Below, one piece after another: positions 9,495 through 22,421 of a stretch of DNA of 62,178 bases. Source of the DNA: Eubacteriaceae bacterium (GTDB lineage Bacteria > Bacillota > Clostridia > Peptostreptococcales > Anaerovoracaceae); contig CABIXY010000012.1 in assembly GCA_902362805.1 (NCBI GenBank), positions 1 to 62,178 on the forward strand, given 5' to 3'. Each line of letters opens with the position of its first letter. Positions within the stretch are counted from its first letter, which is position 1. The position numbers were made by a program, and so were the translations under genes. The notes beneath the pieces are model-generated. The model searched no databases. It worked only from the letters and a program-made list of their open reading frames with translations, and was not told the DNA's origin.

Positions 9495-10895
9495 ATGGAA
9501 CACAATAAGAAAGGCCAATGGGGCAGCAGCTTCGGCTTTCTGATGGCCGCAGTCGGCTCGGCTGTAGGCCTTGGTAATTTATGGGGATTCCCATACAAGA
9601 TGGGAATGAATGGCGGCTTCGCCTTTTTACTGATTTACGTCATTTTGGTTATCCTTGTCGGCGTCATCATCTGCCTGGCAGAATTATCGCTGGGACGTAA
9701 GTCCGGCAAAGGTGTCGTCGGCGCTTATGAATCTATCGATAAGAAATTTGGTTTTGTCGGCTGGTTCGGCTGGATTTCACCGTTATTGATCTTAGGATTC
9801 TACACTATGCTTGGCGGCTATTGTATCAAATATGCCATTGCAAATCTGGGTGATTTGTTCAACGCAGGCTGGGGCGTAGGAAACGCAGATAGCAACGACT
9901 TCTTCGCAAATTTTTATGGTGATCAGATGCAGACAGTTATCTTTACTTTGATCTTTGTTCTGCTTACGATCCTCATCGTAAAGGGCGGTGTCTCAGAAGG
10001 CATCGAAAGATTTTCCACAATCGCCATGCCGGCTTTATTCATATTATTAGTTATCGTCATCGTCAGAAGTGTAACCTTGGATGGTGCAGGCGAAGGTCTC
10101 GCATTTATGTTCAAGCCAAACTTCGAAGTTTTCAAGGGTACAGGCTGGATCAACGTTCTCGCCTCTGCAGGCGGGCAGATGTTCTTCTCTCTGTCGCTGG
10201 GTATGGGTATCACCGTCACTTACGGTTCCTATATGAAGAAAAGTGAAAATCTGGAGCAGAATGCCTTGTTAATTCCTGCAGCAGATACCATCATCGCCAT
10301 CATGGCAGGACTTGCTATCATGCCGGCCGTATTTGCTTCCGGTCTTGACCCTGCAGGCGGTCCGGGCCTCCTGTTCGTAACTCTGCAGACTGTATTCCAG
10401 GCCATGGGAACTGCCGGACCAATTTTCGGATTCTTGCTCTACTTCCTAGTATTCATCGCAGCGATTACATCATCCATCGCCCTGCTTGAAGCTGTTGGTT
10501 CCGTAGTGATGGACAAGCAGATTGAAAAGGGTAAGAAGCCGAACAGAAACCTGGTTACATGGGGAATGGGTGCTATCGTCGCTGTCGAAGCCGCACTGAT
10601 TTCTCTCGACGGACTGGGTTCCAACGGATTCCCGCAGTTCTTCGGACAGCTCACCTGGCTGGACTCCTTCGATCTGGTCTCAGAAGGTATCTTGATGCCG
10701 CTGGGCGCATTGCTCATGTCTATCATCTTCGGCTGGATTCGCCCAGGATATACTGACGACGAGATCCAACTGGGCAGAACCTTCAAAATGAAGAAATACT
10801 TCCACTTCTGCATCAAGTGGATCGTACCGCCGGCCATGGTATTAGTCCTCGCCGGACAGATTGACACATTCTTTAAGATGGGATGGTTCTCATAA
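9495..10895 (+). CDS. Sodium-coupled NSS family amino-acid transporter, copy 3
   Basis: 466 residues, about 12 membrane segments, paralogous to copies 1 and 2. Helix 1 carries GSAVGLGNLWGFP and the mid-protein signature reads GGVSEGIERF, with glutamate in place of the second glycine. Unlike copies 1 and 2 it reads RSVTLDG where the others have RSCTLDG, and SLGMGITV where they have SLASACM or SLASGCL. These changes in the helix 6 region of the substrate pocket may alter specificity. GGAGGT lies 6 bases before the ATG. It has its own promoter and terminator. Confidence 0.9.
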   Translation: MEHNKKGQWGSSFGFLMAAVGSAVGLGNLWGFPYKMGMNGGFAFLLIYVILVILVGVIICLAELSLGRKSGKGVVGAYESIDKKFGFVGWFGWISPLLILGFYTMLGGYCIKYAIANLGDLFNAGWGVGNADSNDFFANFYGDQMQTVIFTLIFVLLTILIVKGGVSEGIERFSTIAMPALFILLVIVIVRSVTLDGAGEGLAFMFKPNFEVFKGTGWINVLASAGGQMFFSLSLGMGITVTYGSYMKKSENLEQNALLIPAADTIIAIMAGLAIMPAVFASGLDPAGGPGLLFVTLQTVFQAMGTAGPIFGFLLYFLVFIAAITSSIALLEAVGSVVMDKQIEKGKKPNRNLVTWGMGAIVAVEAALISLDGLGSNGFPQFFGQLTWLDSFDLVSEGILMPLGALLMSIIFGWIRPGYTDDEIQLGRTFKMKKYFHFCIKWIVPPAMVLVLAGQIDTFFKMGWFS

Positions 10896-10912
10896 AAGCA
10901 ATAAAACAAATG

Positions 10913-10938
10913 CAACCGGCCCGAGAGGGCCGGTTTTA
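10913..10938 (+). terminator. Terminator after NSS copy 3
   Basis: AACCGGCCC and GGGCCGGTT form a 9-bp stem with a GAGA tetraloop, followed by TTTA. Confidence 0.8.
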
Positions 10939-10946
10939 GATTGCAA

Positions 10947-10986
10947 GAGGGCAAGCCGACTGATTTGCCAGTCACGGCTTGCCCTC
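10947..10986. terminator. Strong hairpin between convergent genes
   Basis: GAGGGCAAGCCG pairs perfectly with CGGCTTGCCCTC, and an inner GACTG/CAGTC stem with a small bulge extends it. It lies between the convergent NSS copy 3 and PFOR genes and could stop transcripts from either side, although no long T tract follows. Confidence 0.5.
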
Positions 10987-11058
10987 TCCGTTTGCGGCCC
11001 ACTTCCTGTTCGAAAGAAGGCCGCTGAATTCAAATGTCTATTTAATTTATTGAAAGGA

Positions 11059-14607
<3,549 letters not shown>

Positions 14608-14719
14608 CTATTTTGTACTAAAAAGCAAACAATGGAAACACTTTAATACAATATTGCGCTAATGTCAACATTGTATACACAATAATACAATATACATATA
14701 TTTATGCACAGCTTATACA

Positions 14720-14980
14720 TCAATTACACAAAAGCAAAAGCATGATAACACCAGGGACCCCTAAAATCCCCACTGTTAAAGAATTCACCACATTAATCGG
14801 TATCAAAACCCCGATATTCACGCCGATGAAATTTATTACAATAATCAATACTGCGCCTAATACGCTGTTAAGCAGAAGGCGCAAAATAACCTTCAGGGGC
14901 ACCAATAAGGCTTTTCCCAATAAAAATATCAAAATCATTGCGCCGCCAAAGGTCAAAAATACCCCCATTTCAGTTCCCAT
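14720..14980 (-). CDS. BofA-like (pro-sigmaK processing inhibitor) membrane protein
   Basis: 86 residues. Two long hydrophobic stretches are joined by a short basic segment (KALLVPLKVILRL), and the C-terminal part NFIG-N-GV-IPINVVNSL-VG-LG-PGV is the hallmark of the BofA family. In Bacillus, BofA holds the SpoIVFB protease inactive during sporulation; many clostridia carry shorter homologues next to recR, as here, whose role is less clear. The ATG at 14980 is preferred because AGGAGG lies 9 bases upstream; a longer frame reaches 15031. Confidence 0.8.
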   Translation of the reverse strand: MGTEMGVFLTFGGAMILIFLLGKALLVPLKVILRLLLNSVLGAVLIIVINFIGVNIGVLIPINVVNSLTVGILGVPGVIMLLLLCN

Positions 14981-15075
14981 ATCACATCTCCTCCTAAGCA
15001 AATAATTGGTACCTTGTATAAAATATGCCAATGTGGAATAAAATAGAATTAAATAACTTTGAAGGATGTGATAAT

Positions 15076-15270
15076 TTGAAACCTGATGAAGAAATAATCG
15101 TTACCTCAATAAAAAATGCCCGCTCTGAGTTGGAGCAGGCTGTTAGTCTTTTCAATGAGATGACCGACTTCACCGCCATAGACTACGCTTCATACAATCT
15201 ATTGGCAGTAAAGGCCAAATATTCATATTTGATGCAAATTGCAAAAGAAAAAGGGTTATCCGTCGGATAG
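15076..15270 (+). CDS. DUF2508 (YaaL-like) small protein
   Basis: 64 residues if it begins at the TTG at 15076, which has GAAGG 10 bases upstream. A frame with ATG at 15025 adds 17 residues but lacks a clear ribosome binding site. The helical core (ARSELEQAVSLFNEMTD, then IDYASYNLLAVKAKY) matches the YaaL/DUF2508 pattern. That family usually lies next to recR and bofA in the same direction; here it faces recR. Function is unknown. Confidence 0.65.
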   Translation: MKPDEEIIVTSIKNARSELEQAVSLFNEMTDFTAIDYASYNLLAVKAKYSYLMQIAKEKGLSVG

Positions 15271-15297
15271 AACGGCAAAACAACAGGGAGCTGTAAT

Positions 15298-15897
15298 CTA
15301 CAGCTCTCTTCTTCCTTCCATGGCCTTGAGCAATGTGACTTCATCGGCATATTCCAAATCGCCGCCCACAGGGATGCCATTGGCGATACGGCTGACTTTG
15401 ATGCCCGAAGGTTTGATCAGCCTGGCGATATACATTGCGGTAGCTTCTCCCTCAATGTTGGGATTAGTGGCCAATATGATTTCTTTTACATCGCTGTTCT
15501 GCAGCCTGACGATGAGTTGTTTCAGGTTGATATCCTCCGGCCCCACACCGTCCATGGGCGAAATGGCTCCATGAAGGACGTGATAAAGACCGTCGAACTC
15601 CTTAATTCGTTCCATAGCCATCACATCTCTGGGACTCTCCACCACACAAATCACATCCTGTCTGCGGGTTTTGTCAATACAGATGCTGCACGGATCCTGA
15701 TCGGTCAAATTTCCACAAACGGAACAGTACCGCATGGTCTGTTTCGCCTCCAAGATGGAGTGCGCCAGACTTTCTGCTTCTTTATCCTCCATAGATAGAA
15801 TATGAAAAGCCAGCCTCTGGGCCGTTTTTCCTCCGATCCCCGGAAGCTTAGACAGTTCATTAATTAATTTTCCTAAAGGTCTCGGATACTGTCTCAT
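15298..15897 (-). CDS. recR: Recombination mediator protein RecR
   Basis: 199 residues, full length. With RecF and RecO it loads RecA at single-strand gaps. The N-terminal helix-hairpin-helix ([17 protein letters not shown]) is followed by a four-cysteine zinc finger ([16 protein letters not shown]) and a Toprim domain ([11 protein letters not shown], then [12 protein letters not shown]). The ATG overlaps the stop of the upstream ybaB-like gene as TAATG, indicating translational coupling in the usual dnaX-ybaB-recR order. Confidence 0.96.
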   Translation of the reverse strand: MRQYPRPLGKLINELSKLPGIGGKTAQRLAFHILSMEDKEAESLAHSILEAKQTMRYCSVCGNLTDQDPCSICIDKTRRQDVICVVESPRDVMAMERIKEFDGLYHVLHGAISPMDGVGPEDINLKQLIVRLQNSDVKEIILATNPNIEGEATAMYIARLIKPSGIKVSRIANGIPVGGDLEYADEVTLLKAMEGRREL

Positions 15898-16253
15898 TAT
15901 ACTAATCCTGGAATATTCAGTCCTCCTGTAATCTTACCCATTTCTTCGCTTGAAAGTTCTTCCATCTGTCTCATGCCTTCATTGACAGCAGCCACGATCA
16001 AGTCCTGCAGCATTTCCACATCATCGGGATCTACAACTTCTTTGTCAATGGTCAGATTTGTGATTTCTTTCTTTCCATTTACAGTCACACTGACTGCACC
16101 GCCGCCAGAAGTAGTAGTGATTTCTTTCTCTTCGATTTCAGCCTGCATCATCTCCATCTGACGCTGCATGGCCTGCATCTGCTGCAGCTGCTTCTGCATA
16201 TTTCCACCGCCGCCTGTCTTTGGCTTCTTACCTGCTCTCATGCCTTTTCCCAT
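15897..16253 (-). CDS. YbaB/EbfC family nucleoid-associated protein
   Basis: 118 residues. A Met/Gln-rich N-terminal helix ([19 protein letters not shown]) leads into the beta region [29 protein letters not shown], typical of the dimeric DNA-binding YbaB fold. The sequence KPKTGGGGN before the helix is common in clostridial members. It lies between dnaX and recR, its conserved position in Bacillota, and shares one base with recR. Confidence 0.93.
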   Translation of the reverse strand: MGKGMRAGKKPKTGGGGNMQKQLQQMQAMQRQMEMMQAEIEEKEITTTSGGGAVSVTVNGKKEITNLTIDKEVVDPDDVEMLQDLIVAAVNEGMRQMEELSSEEMGKITGGLNIPGLV

Positions 16254-16280
16254 AATGAATTCCTCCTATTTATTCCATAT

Positions 16281-17864
16281 TTATTCAATCTTTACATCGA
16301 GCCCCAGCTTAGCGCTGACCTCTTCTGCCAGTTCCAACGCCTCCTGGTCAGGTGTAACGTCTTCTTTCTGGTTCTCTGTCTGACAAACCAGCTTCAATCT
16401 TCTGCCGATAATCTTCTCCATCAAATCACAAATATGCAGTTGATTTGCCTCTACGTATTGCTTCGTAAATTCGTTGTGAGCGATGACTTTAAATTCCTGA
16501 CCGTTCATATCTGCCAATGTCGCGCCCGTCCTAATCAAGTTGAAACTGCCTTTAAACCCTTCGCCCTCTTCAAATATCCTGCCCCAGATTTCCGCAAGAT
16601 CATATCCGCTTCCATCAAAATCATCGTTTTCTGCCTGCGCAGGCGACACACCAGTGGATGCAGACTGCCCTGCCGGCTCCGCCGGTTTTGCTGATACAGG
16701 CTTCTTTGGTCTGGCGGCCATCTGCTGTCTCGGCTGTGCCTGCGCCATTCTTGGCGCCGCCTGCTGCGTTTCCGCCGAAAGCCCTGAGGCAATGGTCACG
16801 ATGGCCAGTTCCAGCAAAATTCTCGGCTGCGTGGAATATCTAGCATCATTAATCGTTCTGGAAAGGGTAATAATGCCATGATTGATTTCATCCAAGGAAA
16901 CCTGATTGCTCTGGTTCCGCAGTTTCTCTATGTTTTCGGTAGACATGTTCAGCATGTCCTCCGCATTTTTAATATACTTGGTGATGAGCAGGCTTCTGTA
17001 ATGGCTCATCCAGTCCTTCATCAGCTGCTTGACATCCTTGCCTTCCTGCAGTGCTTCATCAAGAAGCACTAAGGCTCCCGCCACATCGCTCAGAGCCACT
17101 CGGTCTGTCAAATCCAAAAAAAATTCCTCTGATACCGTGCCGAGAAAATCCAAAACCGTATCACGGTCAAGATCCTTCTCTCCGCCAGCCAGGCACTGAT
17201 CCAAAATGCTCAGTCCATCTCTGACTGAACCGTCAGCATTGGCGGCAAGCAGACGCAGTGCGCTGTCCGTAACCTGCACGCTTTTTTCGCTACAGATGCG
17301 GCTCATATGGTCAATGAGCACTTTCTCTGGCACTCGTTTGAAGTCCAGGCGCATGCATCTTGACAAGATTGTCTGTGGCAGCTTCTGGGGATCGGTGGTC
17401 GCCAGAATGAACATGACGTTCTCCGGCGGCTCTTCCAAGGTCTTCAGCAGCGCATTAAAGGCGCCTGTAGACAGCATATGGACTTCGTCTATGATATATA
17501 CTTTCTTTCTGCCCACAGCAGGGGGGTATTTGACGCTTTCCCTCAGTTCCCTGATATTGTCAACGCCGTTGTTGGATGCCGCGTCGATTTCCACCACATC
17601 CATGAAGGTTCCCTCTTTGATGGCCACGCAGTTTGCACAGTGTCCGCAAGGCCTGTCCTCATCATCCAGGCAGTTGACAGCCTTTGCCAGAATTCTCGCC
17701 GTCGTCGTCTTACCGGTTCCTCTGGTTCCACAGAACAGGTAAGCGTGACTGACCGAATCCGTAGCGATTTGATTCTTTAAGATTCTTACGATATGATCTT
17801 GCCCGATGACTTCGGAAAAAATCTCCGGTCTCTGGGCTCTATATAACGCAGTGTACACTGGCAT
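16281..17864 (-). CDS. dnaX: DNA polymerase III subunits gamma and tau
   Basis: 527 residues from ATG 17864. This is the clamp-loader ATPase of the replisome. Walker A is GTRGTGKT at residues 46-53, a zinc module uses Cys 65, 73, 76 and 79, and Walker B reads VYIIDEVHML near residue 120, followed by the sensor region LATTDPQKLP. The C-terminal third is a Gln/Ala/Pro-rich linker and a tau-type domain. An AAGGGAGGA site touches the chosen start; an upstream ATG at 17921 adds residues unlike the family. No slippage run of the kind used in E. coli to make gamma was recognised. Confidence 0.95.
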   Translation of the reverse strand: MPVYTALYRAQRPEIFSEVIGQDHIVRILKNQIATDSVSHAYLFCGTRGTGKTTTARILAKAVNCLDDEDRPCGHCANCVAIKEGTFMDVVEIDAASNNGVDNIRELRESVKYPPAVGRKKVYIIDEVHMLSTGAFNALLKTLEEPPENVMFILATTDPQKLPQTILSRCMRLDFKRVPEKVLIDHMSRICSEKSVQVTDSALRLLAANADGSVRDGLSILDQCLAGGEKDLDRDTVLDFLGTVSEEFFLDLTDRVALSDVAGALVLLDEALQEGKDVKQLMKDWMSHYRSLLITKYIKNAEDMLNMSTENIEKLRNQSNQVSLDEINHGIITLSRTINDARYSTQPRILLELAIVTIASGLSAETQQAAPRMAQAQPRQQMAARPKKPVSAKPAEPAGQSASTGVSPAQAENDDFDGSGYDLAEIWGRIFEEGEGFKGSFNLIRTGATLADMNGQEFKVIAHNEFTKQYVEANQLHICDLMEKIIGRRLKLVCQTENQKEDVTPDQEALELAEEVSAKLGLDVKIE

Positions 17865-17917
17865 TCCTCCCTTGCAAAGCTGAACCTTTGTGATGTGTCT
17901 ATGTTCTGGCAGCATTC

Positions 17918-17945
17918 GCAATTGGTCCGAGTTCGGACTAATTGC
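17918..17945. repeat. 28-bp near-perfect palindrome in the dnaX leader
   Basis: The arms GCAATTGGTCCGA and TCGGACTAATTGC match at 12 of 13 positions (the odd one is a G-T pair) around a GT centre. It lies about 54 bases upstream of the dnaX ATG and just downstream of a possible -10 box (TATACT, plus-strand 17957-17962). It could be an operator or a leader hairpin. Confidence 0.6.
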
Positions 17946-18011
17946 AAACGTCCCAAAGTATACATATAATTCCGATAAGACGCAGCACGCCTATTTTCCT
18001 ACGTAATACAA

Positions 18012-18168
18012 AATTGCCCTTTAATAGCTCCGCAGGTGTTGGAGAAGGCTGATCTGCGGCACATAAGAACTTCCGCTTATTGCTGCTTCCTTCCGGACCT
18101 GACAAGGTTCACGGCATCTCATTGCGCAGGACCCAAACCATACCAGGCGAAGCTATTAAAGGGCAATA
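18012..18168 (-). ncRNA. ffs: Signal recognition particle RNA
   Basis: About 155 nucleotides. The apical S-domain signature GTCAGGTCCGGAAGGAAGCA is present on the minus strand and binds Ffh. The two ends, AGCTATTAAAGGGCAA and its partner TTGCCCTTTAATAGCT, are exactly complementary and close one long hairpin. No Alu domain is evident, so this is the small bacterial type with a lengthened stem. It lies just upstream of dnaX, a common position in clostridia. TTTTGTATT follows the closing arm. Confidence 0.93.
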
Positions 18169-18188
18169 TTTAATTTGTCGTACACATT

Positions 18189-18217
18189 ATTATATTGTTT
18201 TTGCGAGGCTATGTCAA
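18189..18217 (-). promoter_or_regulatory. Sigma-A promoter of the SRP RNA
   Basis: On the minus strand TTGACA and TATAAT are separated by 17 bp, about 20 bases before the 5' end of the RNA. Confidence 0.85.
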
Positions 18218-18509
18218 GAAATGTTTCATACATAATTGCGGCAAAGGCATGAAAGCTGATTCAGTCAGTCTGCAGATGCAATTTTTACTTTATAACATAG
18301 TTTTTCTAAATTGAGTATAATTTATTGGAATAAAATGCAAATTGGGTCAGGCTTGGAGCAATTTTATGTTGTTTTTAACCCATTTTAATGACAATTCGTG
18401 AAATTTACTAGTATTTTGTATACTCATTTTTGCAAAAAAGCCCTCTATAGTAAAATTACCGCAGTAGCTGAACCGACTTTGTCTACGATCTGTTTTTCAT
18501 TCGTTTGAT
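18218..18509. other. AT-rich intergenic stretch, nothing recognised
   Basis: About 290 bases beyond the SRP promoter and before the end of the MBL hydrolase gene. No gene, clear terminator or named RNA motif is visible. Confidence 0.5.
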
Positions 18510-19394
18510 TTATAATTCCCGGCGCCACTTGATGCGCATCTCCTCGCACGCAATGGCAATCCGCCCCTCGTCATGGAGCTTTGCCAACATAGTCTTGATA
18601 GTGCAGCCATTGAGACAGTATTGGCTCAAGTTAAAAGTCAGCTGGTATTTCTCAAATAGAGCCGCCATCAGATCGTCAAAGGTCAGACCTTCCCCGTCGC
18701 ATAAAGTCTCCACGTCGTCCATGATGTCCAGTGTGTTCTTGATATTGGCCTCTGCCAAGGGGACGATATCCTCGCATGGAGCTGTATGAGAAGGGATGAA
18801 CAGCGCGGCTGACAAGCCCTTTACCATCTCCAAGGTCGCAAGATAGTTTCCCACGTCAAAGATGTGAGAGATTTTGTACTTATCCAGAGTACCCTCTCCC
18901 ATCAGACAATCCGCCAGAAAGATGACGTCATCGTCAGTGCGCAGGCCAAACTGCCCGTCGGAGTGGCCCGGCAGCGGAATCACAGACAGCCCTGCCGGCA
19001 GCACTTCCTCTGTAAGTTCCGACGCCTGGCATTCCTTTGCCATCAAAAATTTATTCTGCAGTTCCTTTGGCGGATAAGCGCCGAAGAGAAAGGCCGGCTC
19101 CAGCAGCGGTCTTTTGATAAAGGCAAGGTCGCTGCCTGAACCGTAGATCTTGCACCCCGTCCTCTGCTGCAGCAGCTGGTTTCCGCCGATGTGATCGGCA
19201 TGGAAGTGGGTGTTGATAATCATTGACAGCTTCCAGCCCTGCCCTTCAATGGCTTTCAGCGCCTTCTTCCCCGCGTCCTTGTCGTTGCCGCTGTCGATGA
19301 GGCAGACCTCCGACTCGTTGATCTTGTAAAGTCCCATCTTCGCAGGACACTCTATGTAGTAGGTCTTTTCGCCAACCTGCACTAGTTCATACAT
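18510..19394 (-). CDS. MBL-fold metallo-hydrolase
   Basis: 294 residues. The metal-binding motif HFHADH occupies residues 63-68 and a later PLPGHSDGQFGL supplies the third histidine, followed by DCLMGE, in the order of the metallo-beta-lactamase fold. This resembles glyoxalase-II-like members with a C-terminal helical extension. The substrate is unknown. It starts 1 base after the AIR-synthase-like gene, which suggests a shared transcript and perhaps a shared pathway. Confidence 0.85.
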   Translation of the reverse strand: MYELVQVGEKTYYIECPAKMGLYKINESEVCLIDSGNDKDAGKKALKAIEGQGWKLSMIINTHFHADHIGGNQLLQQRTGCKIYGSGSDLAFIKRPLLEPAFLFGAYPPKELQNKFLMAKECQASELTEEVLPAGLSVIPLPGHSDGQFGLRTDDDVIFLADCLMGEGTLDKYKISHIFDVGNYLATLEMVKGLSAALFIPSHTAPCEDIVPLAEANIKNTLDIMDDVETLCDGEGLTFDDLMAALFEKYQLTFNLSQYCLNGCTIKTMLAKLHDEGRIAIACEEMRIKWRREL

Positions 19395-19395
19395 C

Positions 19396-20391
19396 CTATT
19401 TCACCGCCTTATACAACTCATCCGCTTCTGGCGGGGCAATCTCGATCTGCCGCTCTTCGTCCACCAAATACAGACCCTTCTCTTTCTCGCAGACCTTGCC
19501 GATGCAGCTGACTTCAATGCCGCCAATCTGCAGGGCCGACATGATTTGCTCCTTCTTTATCTCCGGCGCCACGATGAGCATGCAGCCACTGGAAATCAAT
19601 CTCAGCCAGTCGATACCGAAATGCTCTGCAACTTTGATCGTTACCGGATCTACTGCCACTTTCTCTTTCCACACCTGGCATCCCAGGCCTGCAATGTGGC
19701 ACATCTCCCAGACCGCTCCCAGGATGCCGCCCTCCGTCACATCGTGCATGCCGGAGGTGCCGATTTCGCCGGCGATGAGGCCTTCTTTGACAACGCTGAC
19801 CTGTTCCAGCAATGATTTGGCACTCACCAGTTCCTCACTGGTCAGCACCCCTGCAAGCTCTTTTTCAAAATCAGAGGCGATAATCCCGGTTCCTTCCAGG
19901 CCCGCCGTCTTGGTCATCAGGATGTAGTCACCCGGCTTCATGTTGTGAGCGCTCTGAGAGTCCCCTGCCAGGCCTCTGCCGATGGCCGTGGAGACGATGA
20001 CTGGCTGATTCACTGCCGCCGTTATTTCGGTATGGCCGCCGATAATTTCTACGCCCACTTTTTCAGCTGCAGCGCCTGCCTGTGCCATAATCAGAGAGAT
20101 GTCCTCTTCCGTCGTCCCTTCTGGAAGCATCACCGTCAAAGTAATGCCAAGAGGTTCTATGCCGTTGCTGGCAATATCGTTGCAGGATATGTGGATTGCC
20201 AATCTGCCGATATCATTCATCGCCGCCGTAATCGGATCTGTGGAAACCACACACTCGTATTTGCCATAATCGATGACTGCACAGTCTTCACCAATGCCAG
20301 CTCGCGTCTTGACTTCCGGCCTCTTATATTTGATTTTGTCGATGACAATCTTCTGCAGCATGTTGCTGTCAAGTTTTCCTACCTTAAGCAT
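19396..20391 (-). CDS. AIR-synthase/HypE-related protein
   Basis: 331 residues of the PurM/HypE/SelD/ThiL superfamily. Visible elements are the early GEDCAVIDYG, the STDPITA motif, an HISCNDIASNG helix and the GGHTEIT segment that contacts nucleotide phosphate. Proteins of this family bind ATP and activate a carboxamide or similar group. The protein lacks a C-terminal Cys of the HypE PRIC type, and no hydrogenase genes are near, so it is not called HypE. It overlaps ligA by 8 bp and sits 1 base from the MBL gene. Confidence 0.8.
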   Translation of the reverse strand: MLKVGKLDSNMLQKIVIDKIKYKRPEVKTRAGIGEDCAVIDYGKYECVVSTDPITAAMNDIGRLAIHISCNDIASNGIEPLGITLTVMLPEGTTEEDISLIMAQAGAAAEKVGVEIIGGHTEITAAVNQPVIVSTAIGRGLAGDSQSAHNMKPGDYILMTKTAGLEGTGIIASDFEKELAGVLTSEELVSAKSLLEQVSVVKEGLIAGEIGTSGMHDVTEGGILGAVWEMCHIAGLGCQVWKEKVAVDPVTIKVAEHFGIDWLRLISSGCMLIVAPEIKKEQIMSALQIGGIEVSCIGKVCEKEKGLYLVDEERQIEIAPPEADELYKAVK

Positions 20392-22357
20392 TTTCTATTT
20401 CTCCTGTTTCGAGCCATCTCTTTATGGTTTCTTCATCTATAATTGGAATATTTAATTCTTTCGCTTTTTTGTTCTTTCCCGTGCCTGATTGCAGGTCGTT
20501 ATTGATCAGATATCCGGTCTTTGCGCTGACGGAGCCGGATACCCTGCCGCCCGCCTTTTCAATCTCCTCTTTGAGTGCGTCTCTGTTCTCATAATGGTCG
20601 AGAGAGCCTGTAATGACAAAGGTAATGCCAGAAAGAAAGTCTTCCGTCTCTTCCTCGGTTTCATCCAGTCTGACCACTTTGATGATATCGTCCACGATTT
20701 TCTTTTTCAGTGGATTGCCAAAATAAGCGGCAAAGGCGCCTGCCATGATTTCACCGATGCCGTCAATGTCAACCAGTTCCTCCTCAGTCAGGTTTACAAT
20801 TTTCTCCCACTTCCTGTGACAGGCTTTGGCGATCAGCCGGGCGTTAGCCACGCCGATGCCCGGAATACCCAGCGCGTATAGCAGCCGTTCTGGTGTAGTA
20901 TCCTTGGCTTTCTCAACAGAAGCCCTCAGATTTTCAAAGGACTTTTCTCCAAAACCCTCCATCTGCGTGATTTCTTCCCGGAAACGCTCTACATGAAAAA
21001 CGTCGGCCAGTTCCTTAATCAATCCTTTGGCAATCAATTTCTCGATAGTCGCTTCAGAAAGACCGTCGATGTTCATAGCATCTCTCGATACGAACAGAGT
21101 AAAACTCTTAATCTGTTTTGCCAGGCATTCCGGATTGGTGCAGAAGAGTGTCTCTACGCCGTTGTCATTTCTAATCTCCGCCTTGTGCTGACAGACAGGG
21201 CAGCTATCTGGCACATGAATGCTGTTGCTGCCAGTCAGGTTTTCTGCAATCTGCGGAATGATCATATTCGCCTTATAGACTGTAATTCGATCTCCCAATC
21301 CCAGCTTCAAATCCCGCATGACGCTGATATTGTGTACCGACGCCCGGCTGACCGTAGTCCCCTCCAACTCCACCGGATCAAAAATGGCGACAGGATTAAT
21401 CAAGCCCGTCCGCGATGCGCTCCACTCCATCTCCGTAAGTATCGTCTCCGCCAGTTGATCCCGCCATTTGAAGGCGATGGAATCCCGCGGGAATTTTGCC
21501 GTGCTGCCCAAACTCTGACTGTACAAAATGTCGTCAAAGGTCAGTACCAGCCCATCAGAAGGCACGTCGTTATCCTCGATGGCTTTTTCAAAGTATTCTA
21601 CCGCTTCGACAATGTTCTCTGCAGTAACGGCTTTGTATTCTACGACATCGAACCCCTGGCTCTGCAGCCAGGTCATCTGTTTTTCTCTGCTGTTTTCAAA
21701 ATCGACATTTCCGGCTTCTACAAGGCTAAACGCGAAAAAATTGACATTTCTCTGCGCGGTGATTTCGTTATTCAGTTGTCTGACAGAACCGCTGCAGAGA
21801 TTCCGCGGATTCTTATATTTTGCTTCCGCATCCGGTATGGAAGCGTTGATTCGTTCAAACTCGCTGTACTTGATAACAGCTTCTCCCCTTAGAACCAACC
21901 GTCCGTCAAAAGGAATCTCCACCGGTACATTGACAAAAACCTTGGCGTTATTGGTGATGACTTCCCCAACTTCTCCGTTGCCCCTGGTCAGCGCTTTTAC
22001 AAGAGTTCCGCCCTCGTAAGTCAGCACGATGGTCAGTCCGTCCAGTTTCCAGGAAAGAAGTCCTTTTTGGTTCCCCAGCCAACCACGGAGCGCCTCTCGG
22101 TCTTTGGTCTTATCGAGGGAGAGCATACGGCTGGGATGCTGCTCCTTTGGCAAGTCTGACAGGACTTCATAGCCAACATTCTGCGTGGGGCTGCCCGCCA
22201 TGATGATGCCCGTCTCCCGTTCCAGTTCTACCAGTTCATCATAAATTTTATCATATTCAAAGTTAGAAATAATTTCCTCCGCATCATGATAGTAGGCCTT
22301 GGCCGCTCTGTTCAAAAGTTCTATTTTTTCTTTCATCAAAGACCGCTTGTCTTCCAT
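20384..22357 (-). CDS. ligA: NAD-dependent DNA ligase
   Basis: 657 residues from ATG 22357. It seals nicks in DNA using NAD+. The adenylated lysine lies in WKLDGLT (KxDG motif); the four-cysteine zinc finger is CPVC...FCTNPEC; helix-hairpin-helix motifs (GIPGIGVANA, DIDGIGE) follow; the C-terminal BRCT domain begins SGITFVITGSL. GGAAGG lies 9 bases upstream of the chosen start; an ATG two codons earlier is too close to it. It is downstream of pcrA, a conserved pairing in Bacillota. Confidence 0.94.
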   Translation of the reverse strand: MEDKRSLMKEKIELLNRAAKAYYHDAEEIISNFEYDKIYDELVELERETGIIMAGSPTQNVGYEVLSDLPKEQHPSRMLSLDKTKDREALRGWLGNQKGLLSWKLDGLTIVLTYEGGTLVKALTRGNGEVGEVITNNAKVFVNVPVEIPFDGRLVLRGEAVIKYSEFERINASIPDAEAKYKNPRNLCSGSVRQLNNEITAQRNVNFFAFSLVEAGNVDFENSREKQMTWLQSQGFDVVEYKAVTAENIVEAVEYFEKAIEDNDVPSDGLVLTFDDILYSQSLGSTAKFPRDSIAFKWRDQLAETILTEMEWSASRTGLINPVAIFDPVELEGTTVSRASVHNISVMRDLKLGLGDRITVYKANMIIPQIAENLTGSNSIHVPDSCPVCQHKAEIRNDNGVETLFCTNPECLAKQIKSFTLFVSRDAMNIDGLSEATIEKLIAKGLIKELADVFHVERFREEITQMEGFGEKSFENLRASVEKAKDTTPERLLYALGIPGIGVANARLIAKACHRKWEKIVNLTEEELVDIDGIGEIMAGAFAAYFGNPLKKKIVDDIIKVVRLDETEEETEDFLSGITFVITGSLDHYENRDALKEEIEKAGGRVSGSVSAKTGYLINNDLQSGTGKNKKAKELNIPIIDEETIKRWLETGEIENA

Positions 22358-22421
22358 ATGCATTACCTTCCAAATTTGTATTTTCAATATTATTGTCGCC
22401 ACACACCGGCACCTTATACCC

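Noticed and set aside
19396..20391. Hydrogenase maturation factor HypE
   Set aside because: The superfamily fits, but there is no C-terminal PRIC-type cysteine and no hydrogenase or other hyp gene nearby.
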